From assembly GCA_030549775.1 (NCBI GenBank), contig CM060175.1, forward strand, positions 31,785,262-31,849,261: a stretch of 64,000 nucleotides of DNA, read 5' to 3'. The notes under the pieces are model-generated. The model saw only the letters and a program-made list of their open reading frames with translations, had not been told where the DNA came from and did not search any database. Of the stretch, positions 24,888 to 36,965 are shown piece after piece (positions within the stretch are counted from its first letter, which is position 1; each line of letters begins with the position of its first letter). This DNA is from Tamarix chinensis (taxonomy: Eukaryota > Streptophyta > Magnoliopsida > Caryophyllales > Tamaricaceae). Position numbers and translations under genes: made by a program.

Positions 24888-26250
24888 ATGGCGAGAACGA
24901 GGAGGGCTGCTTCAATGACCAAGAAGGAGATGGCTAAAGGTGGTGGGATTTCATCTTTTGGTGAGGCTTCGATAGACGCTATTGGTGGTTTAGGGATTTC
25001 ATCTTAGGGAAGAGTAGGGTTGTGCAAGTGCCTGTCGAGATTAACCCTAGTATGGCATGCATGTATCATGCAGAGGGGGACGTCGATCAAAATTCTAATA
25101 AAAACACAGGGTTGGTTACTCCGTCTGTTAGGTGCAAGGACTCCCTTTTAGAAAAGAATGTTGTTGAGAATGATCAGGTGGTGAATGTTCATAACAACAC
25201 AATTAATCTTGGTAAAGGGCTAGAAATTATGGAGGTTTCATGGAAGGATAAACTGGTTGGTAATAGGGTTCCAGAAAGAGGTTCTAAGTTAACCTATATG
25301 CCACCCACGTTTGCTGGGAATAACATTCCTGTCAATCTGTAGAGGGAGAAGGTTGATTCAAATTGTTCTGATTGGAAGTGGGTAGTTGTGGGCTATGTCA
25401 TTGGTTATCGACCATCCTTAAGACAAATGGAAACCTATGTTAGGAATCTTTGGTAAGGAGTGCAGTAGCCTAAAATATTGATGCATAATCAGGGTTTTAT
25501 AATTTTTAAGTTTCAATCTCAGGAAGATAGAGATTGGGTTCTTTCATGGCCATATTGGTCGTTTCTCAATCATCCATTTATTTTGAAAGAATGGCATAGA
25601 AAATTTCAATTCTCAAAGGAGAAGTTTCAGTTTATGCCATTATGGATCAAACTTGTGAATTTACCTTTGGATTATTGTGTTGTTGATTCTTTGAGTAGAA
25701 TTGGTAGTGCGGTAGGAAGACCATTATTCTTAGATGGAGTTACTTCTTTTGGTGAAAGAATATCTTATGCAAGAATGCTTGTAGAAGTGGATGTCTCTAA
25801 GAAGTTGGTGGAATCTGTCAAAATACTAGACCCTGATGGTGATATTATAGTGTAGAAGATTGTTTTTGAATGGAAGCCTGCCTTCGGTGCCAAATGTAAT
25901 GAGTATGCCATTCCAGTCAGTTCTGCAAAAGAGTCAATGAGGGCCACAGACAGTCTAATCTTCCAAAGGGGGTCTCAAAGGAGAGGTCTTCCCATCAAGA
26001 AGGATTTCAGCAATGGAGGAATATTGTTAGGAATCCTGTGTAGAAGAATATTCCAGAGGATGATGCCAATAGTCTTAAAGAGATTATTGGTGATTATGAT
26101 ACAAAAAATGGTTGTCAATTTGAACATTCAAATGATAGGAAGGTTGGTAGAACTAATCATGTTTCTAGTCCTAAGGAATCCAGGACTAATGATAGGCTAA
26201 TAGATTCCAATGCTTCCAAGAAGATTCAGATGACAGGTTAATCCTTCCTA
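24888..26250 (+). pseudogene. LINE ORF1 (DUF4283-type RNA-binding protein), broken
   Basis: It starts MARTRRAASMTKKEMAK and soon meets a TAG (about 25005). The central part at 25478-25855 reads an RRM-like DUF4283 block (FIIFKFQSQEDRDWVLSWPY, then MPLWIKLVNLPLDY), the usual ORF1 core of plant L1 elements. A decayed CCHC-like finger follows at about 25890-25935 in shifted frames. The expected role is binding the LINE RNA as a nucleoprotein. Confidence 0.75.
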
Positions 26251-26316
26251 GTTCTGTGCTACAACCTAGTATTCCACAGGCTAAGGAATCTCGGTTTGTA
26301 CATTCTTTATTAGAAC

Positions 26317-29300
26317 ATGTCCATGATAGGGGCATGGAATGTTTGAGGTTTGAATAAAACCTACAAACAAAAAGAATTGAGGCACTGGTTATCAATGCAC
26401 AAGGTTTCCTTAATGGGATTGGTAGAAACCATAATCAAAAAAGAAAATGTTGATAAGGTTTGTGATAGGCTTGGTCCTTAATGGGAGAGATTAAGCAATT
26501 ATTAAGATCACTCAAATGGTAGGATTTGGTGCATTTGGGATAAAAAGGTGTGGCAGGTTCAGAGAATGGCAAGCTGTGGACAGGCCATGCAGTTTGCTGT
26601 GACGGGAATTTTTTCCAATGTAAAGTTTTTATTACTTTTGTTTATGCTTTTAATGATGGTATTAGTAGGAAGGGTTTATGGCAGTGGCTGTAGGATAATA
26701 AAATTGAAAGAGATCCCTAGATTATTCTTGGGGACTTCAATGTGGTTTTCAAGCTAGAGGAGAAATTTGAAGGTAATTCCATTAATCTTAATGATGTAGA
26801 AGATGCTAGGGAGTGTTTAAACTCTCTAATGGTGCATGATTTGAGCTACACAAGTCTGAAGTTTACTTGGTCCTATAGGAGTTTGGGTGAGAATCAAATT
26901 ATGGCTAAACTGGATAGGGTCTTGGTCAATATGCCCTGGACTATTAATTTCCCAAACTCTTCTGTACAATTTTTAGATACTCTTTTCTCTAATCATAGCC
27001 CTAATTTAGTGCATTTAGAAGAGAGGTCTGCTTGTGGATCCAAGAGGTAGTTCAAATTTTTGATATGTGGACCTTGGACCCTTGGTTTCTTAATTTGGTG
27101 GCTTCTATGTGGGAGAGACTTGTTTCAAGGTCTGCTCGGGGTATTTTCTTTACAAAGCTGAGAGATATCAAGGCTAGGCTTAAAATTTTTAATAAGGAGC
27201 ATTTTGGAGGAATTTCCACTCAAGTATAGGAGGCAAGGAAAAAGATGAATACGATGTAGACTGAGCTTGATTCCTGTCCTAATAATTTGACTTTGTAGGA
27301 GGAGGAAAAGAAATATTCGAAGCTTTATCAGCACTATGTCCTTTGTGAAGAGAGTTTTCTCAACAAGAAATGTGGTATAAAATGGTTGAATTTGGGTGAT
27401 TCCAATTCACACTTCTTTTTTTCAATTATGAAGGTCAGGTAGATGCATAGTGTGATAAGAAGAATTCAAGGTAATGGTGGTCACTGTGTTTCTGATTCAT
27501 ATGGGATAAATCAAGAATTTCATTCTTTTTATCAGAATTTGATGGAGTAGACAGTGAAAGCCTCTGGGAGAACTTCAAATAATATTTTTTTGCAGGGGCC
27601 TCTGGTTTTTATTGAGCATCAACATAAGCTAATTAAACTTATTTCTCTACAGGAGGTAAAGGAAGCTTTATGATTTATTGGCTAATATAAGGCCCCAGGT
27701 CCTAATGGTTTTACCTCAGGTTTCTTCAAGGCTTCTTGGTCTATTTTGGGGGTAAGCTTATGGAGATTGATTGTGCATGTTTTTCAGACTGCTTCTTTAC
27801 CAGGAAGCCTTGCTGCAACAAAAATAATTCTTATCCCTAAAGGAGAAGGAGTTGTCAATGTCTCTTATTTTAGGCCAATTGCTTGTTGCAATATGGTTTA
27901 TAAAATTTTAGCTAAGGTTTTAGCTAATAGGTTGTAGCCAATTTTACCATCCATCATTCATGCATCTCAAGCTGGATTTGTTAGGGGTAGGTATATTGGA
28001 GATAATGTTTTATTATCTCATGAGCTTATTCATTTATACAAAAGAAAAAATGCTTCACAAAGATGCATGCTTAAAGTGGATATCAAGAAGGCTTATGATT
28101 CAGTCAATTGGTCATTTCTGGAAAATATGCTATTAGGTTTGCATTTCCCTGTCCATTTTGTCAGAGTGCTTATGGCTTGTGTCTCCAATGTCAGCTACAC
28201 TCTGTGCATTAATAACAATTTTTTAACAACATTCAAGGGAAGAAAAGACCTTAGATAGGGAGATCCTTTATCCCCTTACCTGTTTGTGATTCTGATGGAA
28301 TATTTTATTAGGATGTTGCAAACCCTTTGGCTGAATGAAGGTTTTCATGGACATCCCAAGTGTAAAAAATTAAAGATCATCAATCTTGCTTTTGCAGATG
28401 ATCTACTCTTGTTCTGCAGGGGTAATCTATCTTCTGTCACTAATATTAACTCTATGCTCCAAGCTTTTTCTACTGCCTCTGGTTTATCTATTAACCTTGA
28501 GAAAAGTTTTATCTTTTTTAGTGGAGTTTCTCAGGAGGTGAAAGGGGCTATTTTGTCACAGCTTCAATTTCAAGAAGGGAGGTTGCATTTTAAGTATTTG
28601 GGTGTTCCTTTGGATGCTTCAAAATTGAAAACAAGTGATATGCAGTCATTAATACCAAAAATCAAAAACAGATTACAACACTAGGCAAATAAGTTACTTT
28701 CTTATGCTGGCAGATTACAATTATTGAAGTATGTGATCTTTTGTATCACAATGTATTGGAGTCAATTGTTTTTCCTTCCCAAAAAGTTATTACTGAAGAT
28801 CATTAGTCTTTGTAGAGGTTTTCTGTGGACAGGGAAAGCATCCTCAAGTAAAAGAGCTCTTGTCTCCTAGAAAATGGTATGTTTGCCTAAAAGGGAAGGA
28901 GGTATGGGATTAATTGATTTAGAAGCTTGGAATTCAGCTGTAGTTGGCAAGCATCTATGGAATCTGTATAAGGATAAGAATTCCTTATGGATCAAATGGA
29001 TTCATACTTATTTCATTAAAGAGCAAACTGTCACATACTTTACACTACCATGCACAACCTCCTGGATCTTAGTCAAACTCATTGGTTTGGCCTAAGCTAA
29101 GTCTAGTTTTCCAGCATAGTGTATGACCTGATTCGACCCCAAGCTCCTAAAGTATACTGGTGGAAAGCCATTTGGTCCAAACCAGCTCCTCCTAAACATA
29201 AATTTATTGCATGGCTGGTTGCACACTCCAGACTTCCCACTAAAGATCTCATGGGAAAATTTATTCCTAGAATTCCTTTGCAATGTTGTTTTTGCACTCA

Positions 29301-29634
29301 GTAGGAAACTCTCATTCATATCCTCTTCCACTGTCAAGGCTTGCAACAAATCTGGGAAGCAGATCTTGATGAAAAACTTAGTTTTTTCTCAAACTAGAGG
29401 TGTTGCTAAGGCTCAATTCAAGACAGCTTTTTATGTTATTAGCATATATGAAGTGTGGAAAGCTCAAAATGCTTTCATATTCACAAATGTTAGTGTGAAC
29501 TTACAAACGATAGTCTTTTAAATCTCTTAAGTTATGTCGGCTATTTGTAACCATTCTGCACATAGTGCAAAGTTTAGTGGTTTCTTAGGTATTGTAGATC
29601 GATTCTATAGCTTGGGTTGTACCTCTTCTTCATG
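26317..29634 (+). pseudogene. LINE ORF2 (endonuclease, reverse transcriptase, zf-RVT), broken
   Basis: The start reads MIGAWNV, a TGA at the conserved Arg, then GLNK, the first motif of the AP-type endonuclease. IILGDFNVVF is at about 26720-26750. RT blocks: KAPGPNGF (about 27690), PIACCNMVYKI (27880), QAGFVRGRYIGD (27970), KKAYDSVNW (28087), GDPLSPYLF (28259) after a TAG at the usual Gln, and the active site AFADD (28388-28402), which is intact. A GGMGLIDLEAWN block (28902) and a zf-RVT-like WWKAIWSKPAPPKHKFIAW segment (29160) follow. At least ten stops and several frameshifts make it inactive. Confidence 0.88.
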
Positions 29635-29683
29635 ATTAATATATAATTTTTATTTCTAAAAAAAAGGATTATTTAGATTTTTG

Positions 29684-29822
29684 ATCTCAAAAATATTTGT
29701 TGAACCCATATATAAAGAGGTATAAAAAGAGAAGAGGAAGAGGAAAAATACACTACAGCCAAGGACATTAAATTTCCTTATCTTAAATATAGGATTATCC
29801 TAGAAAGAGATGAGTATAGAAT
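29684..29822. other. Short spacer between the LINE and unit B
   Basis: AT-rich with a TATATAAAGAGG run at about 29710. It may be Athila 5' or LTR sequence continuing past the LINE; this cannot be shown. Confidence 0.3.
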
Positions 29823-29922
29823 TGTAACACCCCCAAAATTCACTACTGAAAAATTTCGTTTTATTAAAAGATAATTGCGGAAGCAGATAAATAAAACGTG
29901 AACTTTGGGAGTATTACCGCCA

Positions 29923-29968
29923 CACTTAGTACCAGACCGGTTCACTCATACCGTTCCAGTACCAAGTG
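29923..29968 (+). other. Inverted repeat near the 5' end of unit B
   Basis: CACTTAGTAC (29923-29932) and GTACCAAGTG (29959-29968) pair at 9 of 10 positions. Unit E has the perfect version. Confidence 0.75.
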
Positions 29969-30481
29969 CTAAGGCTAAGAAAATGAAATACAACTTGAAA
30001 GAAATTCAACACACACAAATTAGAGTAGCGCGTCAAATCGTTTACAAGAATAAAATCCACCAACGGTGGTTACAGTAACACATAACATTAAAACCAGGAA
30101 TTTAAAGAGAAAGAGAAAACTCTAACGATACCGGATAACTCCTTACTCTCTTTCCCGTAGCCCACTTGAGTAGCACCTGAAATTACCTACAAGGGCACTG
30201 CCCATTGAATAGGCAGGGGCCCCATAAAGGGAATCCCTTCAGTACTACGGTACTGAGTTACCCTTTAATACCACACTTAAAGACAGGCCCGCATACGGCA
30301 CATAATGCAAGCTACTCACATAAATAATGAGAGGTGCATACATAACAATAACACGTAGCACAAGTTATAATTCACGACCGATATCTTTGGGCCTTAAGTC
30401 ATGTCATAGTGTAAGATCAATACATTTTGGCCTTAAATGATTATTCCATCATCATTCAATCAATATCATATTTTATATCCA

Positions 30482-31022
30482 TGTGAGTGCGAGAACCCCA
30501 CTATTATAGCCGGTGGACCGGAAGTCAACACACAAGGCAGAACGCCTCTGACCACTATTATTGCCGGTGGACTGGAAGGTAAACACAAAGGGCAGAACGC
30601 ACCTGACCACTATTATTTGCCAATGGACCGGTCTGGCCCCGACTCACATGGTGTTCCACTATAAGTGATTATTATTTTTCCATAATCTTATTCACATACA
30701 ATACTAGTTTTATTGAGCTCGGAACCCCCACTATTATTAACGGTGGACCAGAATACATATAAACTCATCATCCAGGGCACCACGCTCTTGGCCACTATTA
30801 TAACCGATGGACTGGGATATATAAGAATCATCATCCAGGGCACAACGCTCCTGGCCACTATTATAACCGGTGGACCGGAATATATAAGAATCATCATCCA
30901 GGGCACAACGCTCCTGGCCACTATTATAACCGGTGGACCGGTACTCAATATCTCATACCAGGGCAACACACTCCTGGACCACTATTATAACCGGTGGACC
31001 GGTACTCAATATCATAATCATC
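30482..31022 (+). repeat. CCGGT dyad array in unit B, with a 61-bp tandem sub-array
   Basis: ACTATTAT..CCGGTGGACCGG modules recur about nine times. From about 30768 to 31020 a module of about 61-65 bp (CATCCAGGGCACAACGCTCC, then the dyad) is repeated four times. This shows recent local amplification in this copy. Confidence 0.85.
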
Positions 31023-31689
31023 TGGGCCTGGCTCATTAATATTCCACTTTAAATAATAATATATTTCCTTTTCTTTAATCAGCACATCAATCATATTTAT
31101 TTGCCTCGAATGGGAGATCGATAACCCGGGACACAAAGGTACACCGGTCGTACCAGTGTATACCAGCTACTCAGTACCCTTCAACCATGAACCCAAGGAC
31201 ACAAAGGTACCCTGGTCGTACTAGTGCATAAAGCTAACTCAGTACCCTACCGACTAGGACACCTAATCCATAAGTATGCATACCCCCTAACTAGGTCCGT
31301 AGAGCTAGAAAAAGTAAGATATAGGGCCTGGCTGGGGCAAAAAGGCACACCAGCAAATACCAGAATAATCGTGGACTAAACCACGTCCTTAGGGTAGCGA
31401 CCCCTAAGGAGTCACCATTCCCGATCTCGAGGTCTTTCACTTTAAGTAATAGTGTCTTAATTAAGGTGATCACGAAAGCACAATAATCCGATACTTATTC
31501 ACTTTCAATCATTCTGATATCATTAATCATTTCTTATTCAGATGATTATCCAAGATATCACAGAGAAATCATTAAGGCCAGACTAATTATCAAATACTCT
31601 TACTTGGCTAATCAACATTATTTGAATCATATTATAATGTTCCACAATCTCAAAGACATATTAGGTACAAATTACTCATTTTCCCTTTA

Positions 31690-32545
31690 CTTATATAATT
31701 GTTAAGTATCCATTCCTTCCTCGCCAAATTACCATATTACCCTTTGGGTTACATAATTACCAAATTACCCCTTATACGGTTTAGGTCACCAAATTATCCC
31801 CTACACTTTTAAAATCACCATTCACTCCTCATAATTGCTACACTTATCATATTTCCCATTTGGTTGGTTAGATTGCCAACTCGCTCTTCTCCTTTGTTCT
31901 AATTACTAAATTGCCGTTGAGTTGGATAAATTACTAAATTACCCTCCTTCATTATCATGATTACTATTTTGCCCCCTTTAGTTGGTTAAATAATTATCAC
32001 TTTACCCCTTAATCGGCTAAATTACCAAATTGCCCCTTTAGTTGGTTAATTTACCAAATTACCCTTCTATAGTATCATACTTATCCAATTGCCCATCTAC
32101 AATCATAATTTAATTACTAAATTATCTTTCATCGTTATCATAATTACCAAGTTAACCCTATTCCCAAGTTTCTCATAAATATCCTCATAACTTCAAAATT
32201 ATCCTTTTACCCCTTACTTTCAAATTACCATAATATCCTTTTATTTACCAAATTACCACAATACCCTTTTATTTATAAAGTTACCATAACACTCCTTTTA
32301 CTTTACAAATTACTATTTTACCCTTTTACATCCAAAGTTACCATTTTTTTTCCTTACAAAATTACCACTTTGCCCTTCTTTTCCAAAATTACCATTTTAC
32401 CCTTCTTTCTCACAACTTACAATTTTATCCTTTACTTATAAATTATCATTTAATTCCTTTATTTTTAAATTACTAAAATACCCTTTTTCTTATAAAATTA
32501 CCGAAATACCCTTTTCACTTATAAAATTTCCATTCAACCCCTTTA
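31690..32545 (+). repeat. Degenerate AAATTACC-type simple repeat tract
   Basis: Dozens of irregularly spaced variants of A(A/T)TTACCA(A/T)ATTACCC with pyrimidine spacers, nearly without G. Similar text begins again in unit F at about 63935. Confidence 0.7.
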
Positions 32546-33167
32546 TTCACCATTTTTATGAATTTACTAACACTACATAAAATCATGATATTAATACTTC
32601 ATTTTTATCCTCTAAGTCCACCAACTTGTCATTATTCAACATAATACTCATTAGCATTTACATACATTAATTCACACACCTCATAAGCATAATTACTAAA
32701 ATACCCTTAAACGGTAACATCATTCATGCATTAGCAACATGATACATCATAAACAAGCATTTAACATTTCCAACCATAATCAACTCCTTCCTTAATTAAC
32801 ATACCTACATATGGCACAAAAGTCATCATGCTTTTCCTTTTTATCAAATAATATAATAAACTATATACATATCATGCTAAGCACACAAAACATGCATAAA
32901 ATCATACTAAACCCTTAATGTGCTAGCATACGTTTTTCCATATATTTAAGGGAGGATTAACGGTTACCTTAATCCCAAAAAATATCAAATCTTACCAAGC
33001 ATAATTAGCAACTCAACACCTAAAAATAATATCCATCATTATTGTTAGAAATAAGAAGTTAAAAAGGATAAAACTTTGTAAAACAAATTTATTTAATAAT
33101 AATACACTTTAATTAAATATGGATATACCTCAAAACTTAACCAAATGAGTTTCAAAATAAGGGGGAG

Positions 33168-33191
33168 CTCACGCTGCATGAGCAGCGTGAG
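33168..33191. other. Perfect 10-bp hairpin at the edge of the GC-rich zone in B
   Basis: CTCACGCTGC, loop ATGA, GCAGCGTGAG. It sits exactly where the AT-rich core changes to the GC-rich zone. Confidence 0.9.
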
Positions 33192-34375
33192 TTTCATGTA
33201 TAATCATGGGGAGAAAAGGGCTCAAAGAGGGTGAAGGGAGAAAAATAAGCCATTTTCGGGTTGGGGTCTTTGGGCTAGAAAAGAAGGTGGTTAGGGGAGG
33301 TTCTAAGGCAAGGGAATGGTGCAGAAGTGAAGAGGGGGTGTAGGTTGAGGCTAAAGGTGGTTTCAAGGCGGCATAGGGCGGCGGAGACGGCGGCAGCAAG
33401 GCGGCGAAGTTGGTTCCCGAGAAGGGTCGAGGGGAAGGGGTTGTGAAGGAAGGAAAAGGAGAGGAAAAAATGGAGGGGTGAAAGAGTTGGTTTCGGCCAA
33501 CTAAGGAATGATGGCTGTAGAGGGGGTTGCAGGGTGTCGAACGGTGGGTTGGGTGGCAGAAGAGGTGGCCGGAAGGCGGCGAAAGCGGCGGTTGCAGGTG
33601 GCTCGACGGTAAGGGGGAAAAACTGGGGAGAAAAGAAAAGGGGTCGAGAAGGGAGGGAGTGTAGGGCTTGAGGGGCGGCGTGGTGGTGTAGGGTGGTAGT
33701 AGGCAGTGGCAGAAGGCGGCATAGGGGCTTGGCTTGGTGGTCCAGGCGGCGGAGGCTGGCGGTGATAAAAAAAACGAGGAAGACAAATGGGGAAGAAGGA
33801 AGGAGAGAGGAGGGGGCTCGGGGGAAGAGAAGGGCTCGAAAATGAGGGGAATGGAGGGCTGGGGAGATGGAGAAAAAGAAGAGGGAGAAGAGAGGGGCAG
33901 GAATGGCCAGTGATCGGTGCTGCAGGTGGCAGGTGGTGGTCGGGTGGCAGGGGAAAAAGGGGGAAGATGAAGGAAAGGGAGAGAGCATGCGGGGCTGTGG
34001 TCTAGGGCCGATTTGGCTCAAAAAAGAAAGAAAATGATGGGGGAGGAGAGAGAGGGAGAGGGAGCAGGTGGTGGCAGCTGCAGGGCGGTGGTTGCAGGCA
34101 TGCTCGACCATGGCAGAGGGCGCTAGTCGGGCATAGGAGAAGAAGAAGGGAAGAAGGGGCTGGCGGGCGGCTGGACCAACGCAGGAAAAGGAGGGAGTCG
34201 ACCGGTCTAGGGGAAAAATAAGGAGGCGTTTGGGATGGTGTGCTGGGTGGCGTGCGCGAGGGAGAAGAGGGAGGAGGCGGGCCAAAGGCCCAGTGCGTAG
34301 GGGAGGGGGGCTGGTCAGGCTGGGCAGACGGCCCAAGGAGGAGGAAAAGGAAAAAAAAGAGAAGGGAAAAAGTGT
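33192..34375. other. GC-rich strand-skewed zone of unit B, not coding
   Basis: The plus strand is strongly purine-rich (GGAGGAAG, GGTGGC). Long open frames exist on the minus strand (353 and 205 codons), but they are Pro/Ser/Leu-rich low-complexity readings without a known domain and overlap in different frames. The equivalent zone occurs in A, C and E. Possible roles are promoter/leader DNA of the element or captured host sequence; neither can be proven. Confidence 0.6.
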
Positions 34376-34723
34376 AAAAAGGGAAATGGAAAAATAGTAA
34401 AATAAATGAAATTAATTTATAAAATTTTAAAATATAATATTCTTGGTAAATTATTTAATTTAGTAATTTAATTTATCATAATCTAATATATTAGTTTAAA
34501 AAGGATAAATTTGGTAAAATATTAGTTTGGGAAATTATTGAAATAAAATAATATGATAAATAGAAAAATATTTATTTTAATTTATTAAATACTCTTATCC
34601 AACTTTAAATACTCCAAAATCCATAAAATAATTAAAATAAATAATTTTACAAGCAAACTTTATTTCAAATAAAGTCATTTATTAAAATATAGGTTTTTGA
34701 AATTTTTGGGGTATTACAAGAAT

Positions 34724-35375
34724 ATTAGTACTTATTTAGTATTAGATAACGGTGAGCATAAATAGAAGGTATTTTGGCTGACTCTCATTATTTGGGTTGT
34801 CATTTGAAGGTCGAATTGTACTAGTTAATGAAAACTCAATAGCATAGATTAATGAAAATCTCTAAATTAAAAGAAATAATTTTATTCAATGGCCATTATG
34901 CCCTTAAATGAATGTCACATGGAACTCATGCATAAATTCCTACAATATTCAAGCTTATTTTGGTAAACTATTATACATATAGTAAAATACATAAATATAG
35001 TAAACTTAATCATGGCTAGCATACTTGAAGAAGAATGTAACCTATGATGATACATGCATTTATTATATTTAGCCACATGAGAAAATAAAATCATAGCAAA
35101 ACACACTTTTAGTATGAAATCACACTTAAGCATCAATCTCTTATGTTCTTACACATTATCTCATGGCCAGTATACTTAAGGAAACATACAACCTAGCATG
35201 GTTAATGCATTTATTCAATTAAATCGAAAGGAAGCACAAAACCACACTTAGACATAAGTGGAACCCTTAATATGCTTATATAAGATTTCCAAATATTTTC
35301 TATAAGTATATGAGATACATATTTTTGAAGTAAAATAGAAAAATTGAAAAAGAAAGAGCCACTTCCTGGATAGAA
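34724..35375. other. AT-rich spacer with a diverged tandem duplication
   Basis: A block of about 150 bp around CATGGC(T/C)AG(C/T)ATACTT occurs at about 35012 and about 35162, followed both times by ATGCATTTATT and ACACTTAG/ACACTTTTAG text. No coding region was found. Confidence 0.5.
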
Positions 35376-35656
35376 AAGGATGCCAGTCACTTTTGTTTAT
35401 GCTTATAATCCAAGGAAAGCTCGATATCCTCTATGGAAGGATTTGATAAGAGTCGCTAGGACCATTCAACTACCCTATCTTATTATTGGGGATTTTAACA
35501 CAATTTTACATGCAGATGAGAGGGTAGGAAGAATCCTTCGCAAGGGGAAGATGGAGGATTTTAAAGAGTGTGTACTTACTAGTGGACCGGGTTCTTTTTC
35601 CCTTGTTGGTTCCACATTTACTTGGTGTAATGACCAATACCGCCCACATAAAGTTC
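35376..35656 (+). pseudogene. Second LINE, endonuclease fragment
   Basis: It reads MPVTFVYAYNP, IIGDFNTIL and GSTFTWCND, matching the middle of the AP-type endonuclease of plant L1 ORF2. GDFN supplies the conserved Asp/Asn pair. The 5' part of the LINE is absent. It is cut at 35656 by the decayed gypsy element; more LINE follows at 46804. Confidence 0.8.
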
Positions 35657-36038
35657 TGATGCAAGTACATTTAATGTATCTCATGTTTTTAATGATTCTC
35701 AAGGTAAGGAAGAATTAACATTCTCAATAATTGAGCCAGTCATTTTAAATGTTCTTGGTAATATTTCTATGCTTGGTATTGAAAACGATTCAAGATATTC
35801 TTACAGGTATGTTTCATATTTTCAAGGTGAAGAACAAAAAGAGACTTAAAGTGTAAAAGCATTCAAAGAATGCAAGGCTATGGAATATATGGAATGAAAC
35901 TAAAACATGATTTAGTGGTGATATCATTAGTTATCTTAAACTTGTTGTAAACCCTAAGTATATTTTATGTAAGGTAGGGTTTTGTTGTAATTTCATGTAT
36001 GTACCATAGTTGATTGTGTGGCTTTGTAATGTTAGTCC
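35657..36038 (+). repeat. 5' LTR of the decayed gypsy (part shared with the 3' copy)
   Basis: About 380 bp align with 46422-46800 at roughly 85% by eye. The LTR probably extends further, past a CCTTATATATACATAAG TATA-like signal at about 36168 and an AATAAAAG at about 36210, but its end and primer site are not recognisable. Confidence 0.7.
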
Positions 36039-36965
36039 TTAATACCATTTAAATGATGATATTATGAGTAAGTTTGGGTATTATATAGGATTAATTTAAT
36101 TAAGTTAAAGAAGCTTGGATCAAGAAGATAAATTGGCTACTTTAAGGCCTTAAGGTTGGCCTGCCATCCTTATATATACATAAGTCTTGTACACGCATGG
36201 CATAATTGAATAAAAGAATTTTTTGAACACCAAGTCCTCAAGAAAATCTTTCATTTTTTCTCGCTTTTTGGAGTCCTATCTAGTTTGAAGAACTTATAGG
36301 GGTATTCTTCATCTCAGACCCTTCAAATGTGCCTTACATTAAAAGGATTATTATCATTGCAACCTATAGACATTTCAAGTTTAATTGGCATTAAATCGAG
36401 ACCTTTTTCTTCAACTTCAACCAACCTTCTTTTAGCCTTATCTCCTAGTATATTACTTTGACATCTAGTATTCTATTTCCTTTATTTCCTCATTTCATCC
36501 TACAAGCTCTCTTTCATTTCTTTCTCCATGTATCTTCTTCCCAATGATAGAAACCCTCCTTGGTACTCCCTAGTTTAAAGGAAAAAAAATTCTCAACTTC
36601 GATCCTTACCCCTTTATCTTCCAACCTTCAACAAATATTCTCCTCTTTTTCTTCTTCATGTCTTCAAGTGTTAGGAATTCAGCATCTTCAACTTTAAGAT
36701 ACTACTTCCTTGAAGAATATTTGATGCCTCCATCATTATTTTATGTAACCTATTTGCATAATTATGTCCAGCGAAGAATTATTGCAGAATCATTCGACCA
36801 TCTTTAATTTAAATTTTGTGTGATCGATGCATCAAAGGAGTAATCAAGATTTGCTTAGATTATAGCAAGAGTTACCCTAGTTTACTTGGCTGCGATTATA
36901 CTTCTAGGATTACCATTAGTTTCTACATTCTATGTGAGAAATAAAATTTGTGTTACAACTTCAGT

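Larger units (their letters stand above)
24846..29665 (+). mobile_element. LINE (plant L1-type), near full length, decayed
   Basis: Order: C/T-rich 5' UTR with CTCTCTCCTCTC, ORF1 from 24888, ORF2 (endonuclease, RT, zinc-binding C-terminus) from 26317 to about 29634, and a short A-rich tail at about 29658-29665. A candidate target duplication flanks it. It lies at the 5' side of the Athila remnant, probably inserted in it. Many of the stops fall where Arg, Gln or Trp is expected, consistent with C-to-T decay at methylated sites. Confidence 0.85.
29823..34718 (+). mobile_element. Giant-LTR unit B (putative solo LTR)
   Basis: It begins TGTAACACCCCC, ends GGGGTATTACA and is flanked by AGAAT on both sides (29818-29822 and 34719-34723). 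Length is 4896 bp. Order: hairpin (29923-29968), CCGGT dyad array (30480-31020), a second block with ACACAAAGGTAC repeats (31125-31270), a long AAATTACC-rich tract (31690-32540), a GC-rich purine zone (33168-34375) and an AT-rich 3' end. No coding region was found. The long frames in the GC-rich zone are low-complexity readings. It belongs to the same subfamily as F. Confidence 0.88.

Noticed and set aside
33169..34336. Overlapping minus-strand open frames of 353 and 205 codons
   Set aside because: Pro/Ser/Leu-rich low-complexity readings in different frames of the GC-rich zone. No domain is seen, and the equivalent zones of other units do not keep the frame.
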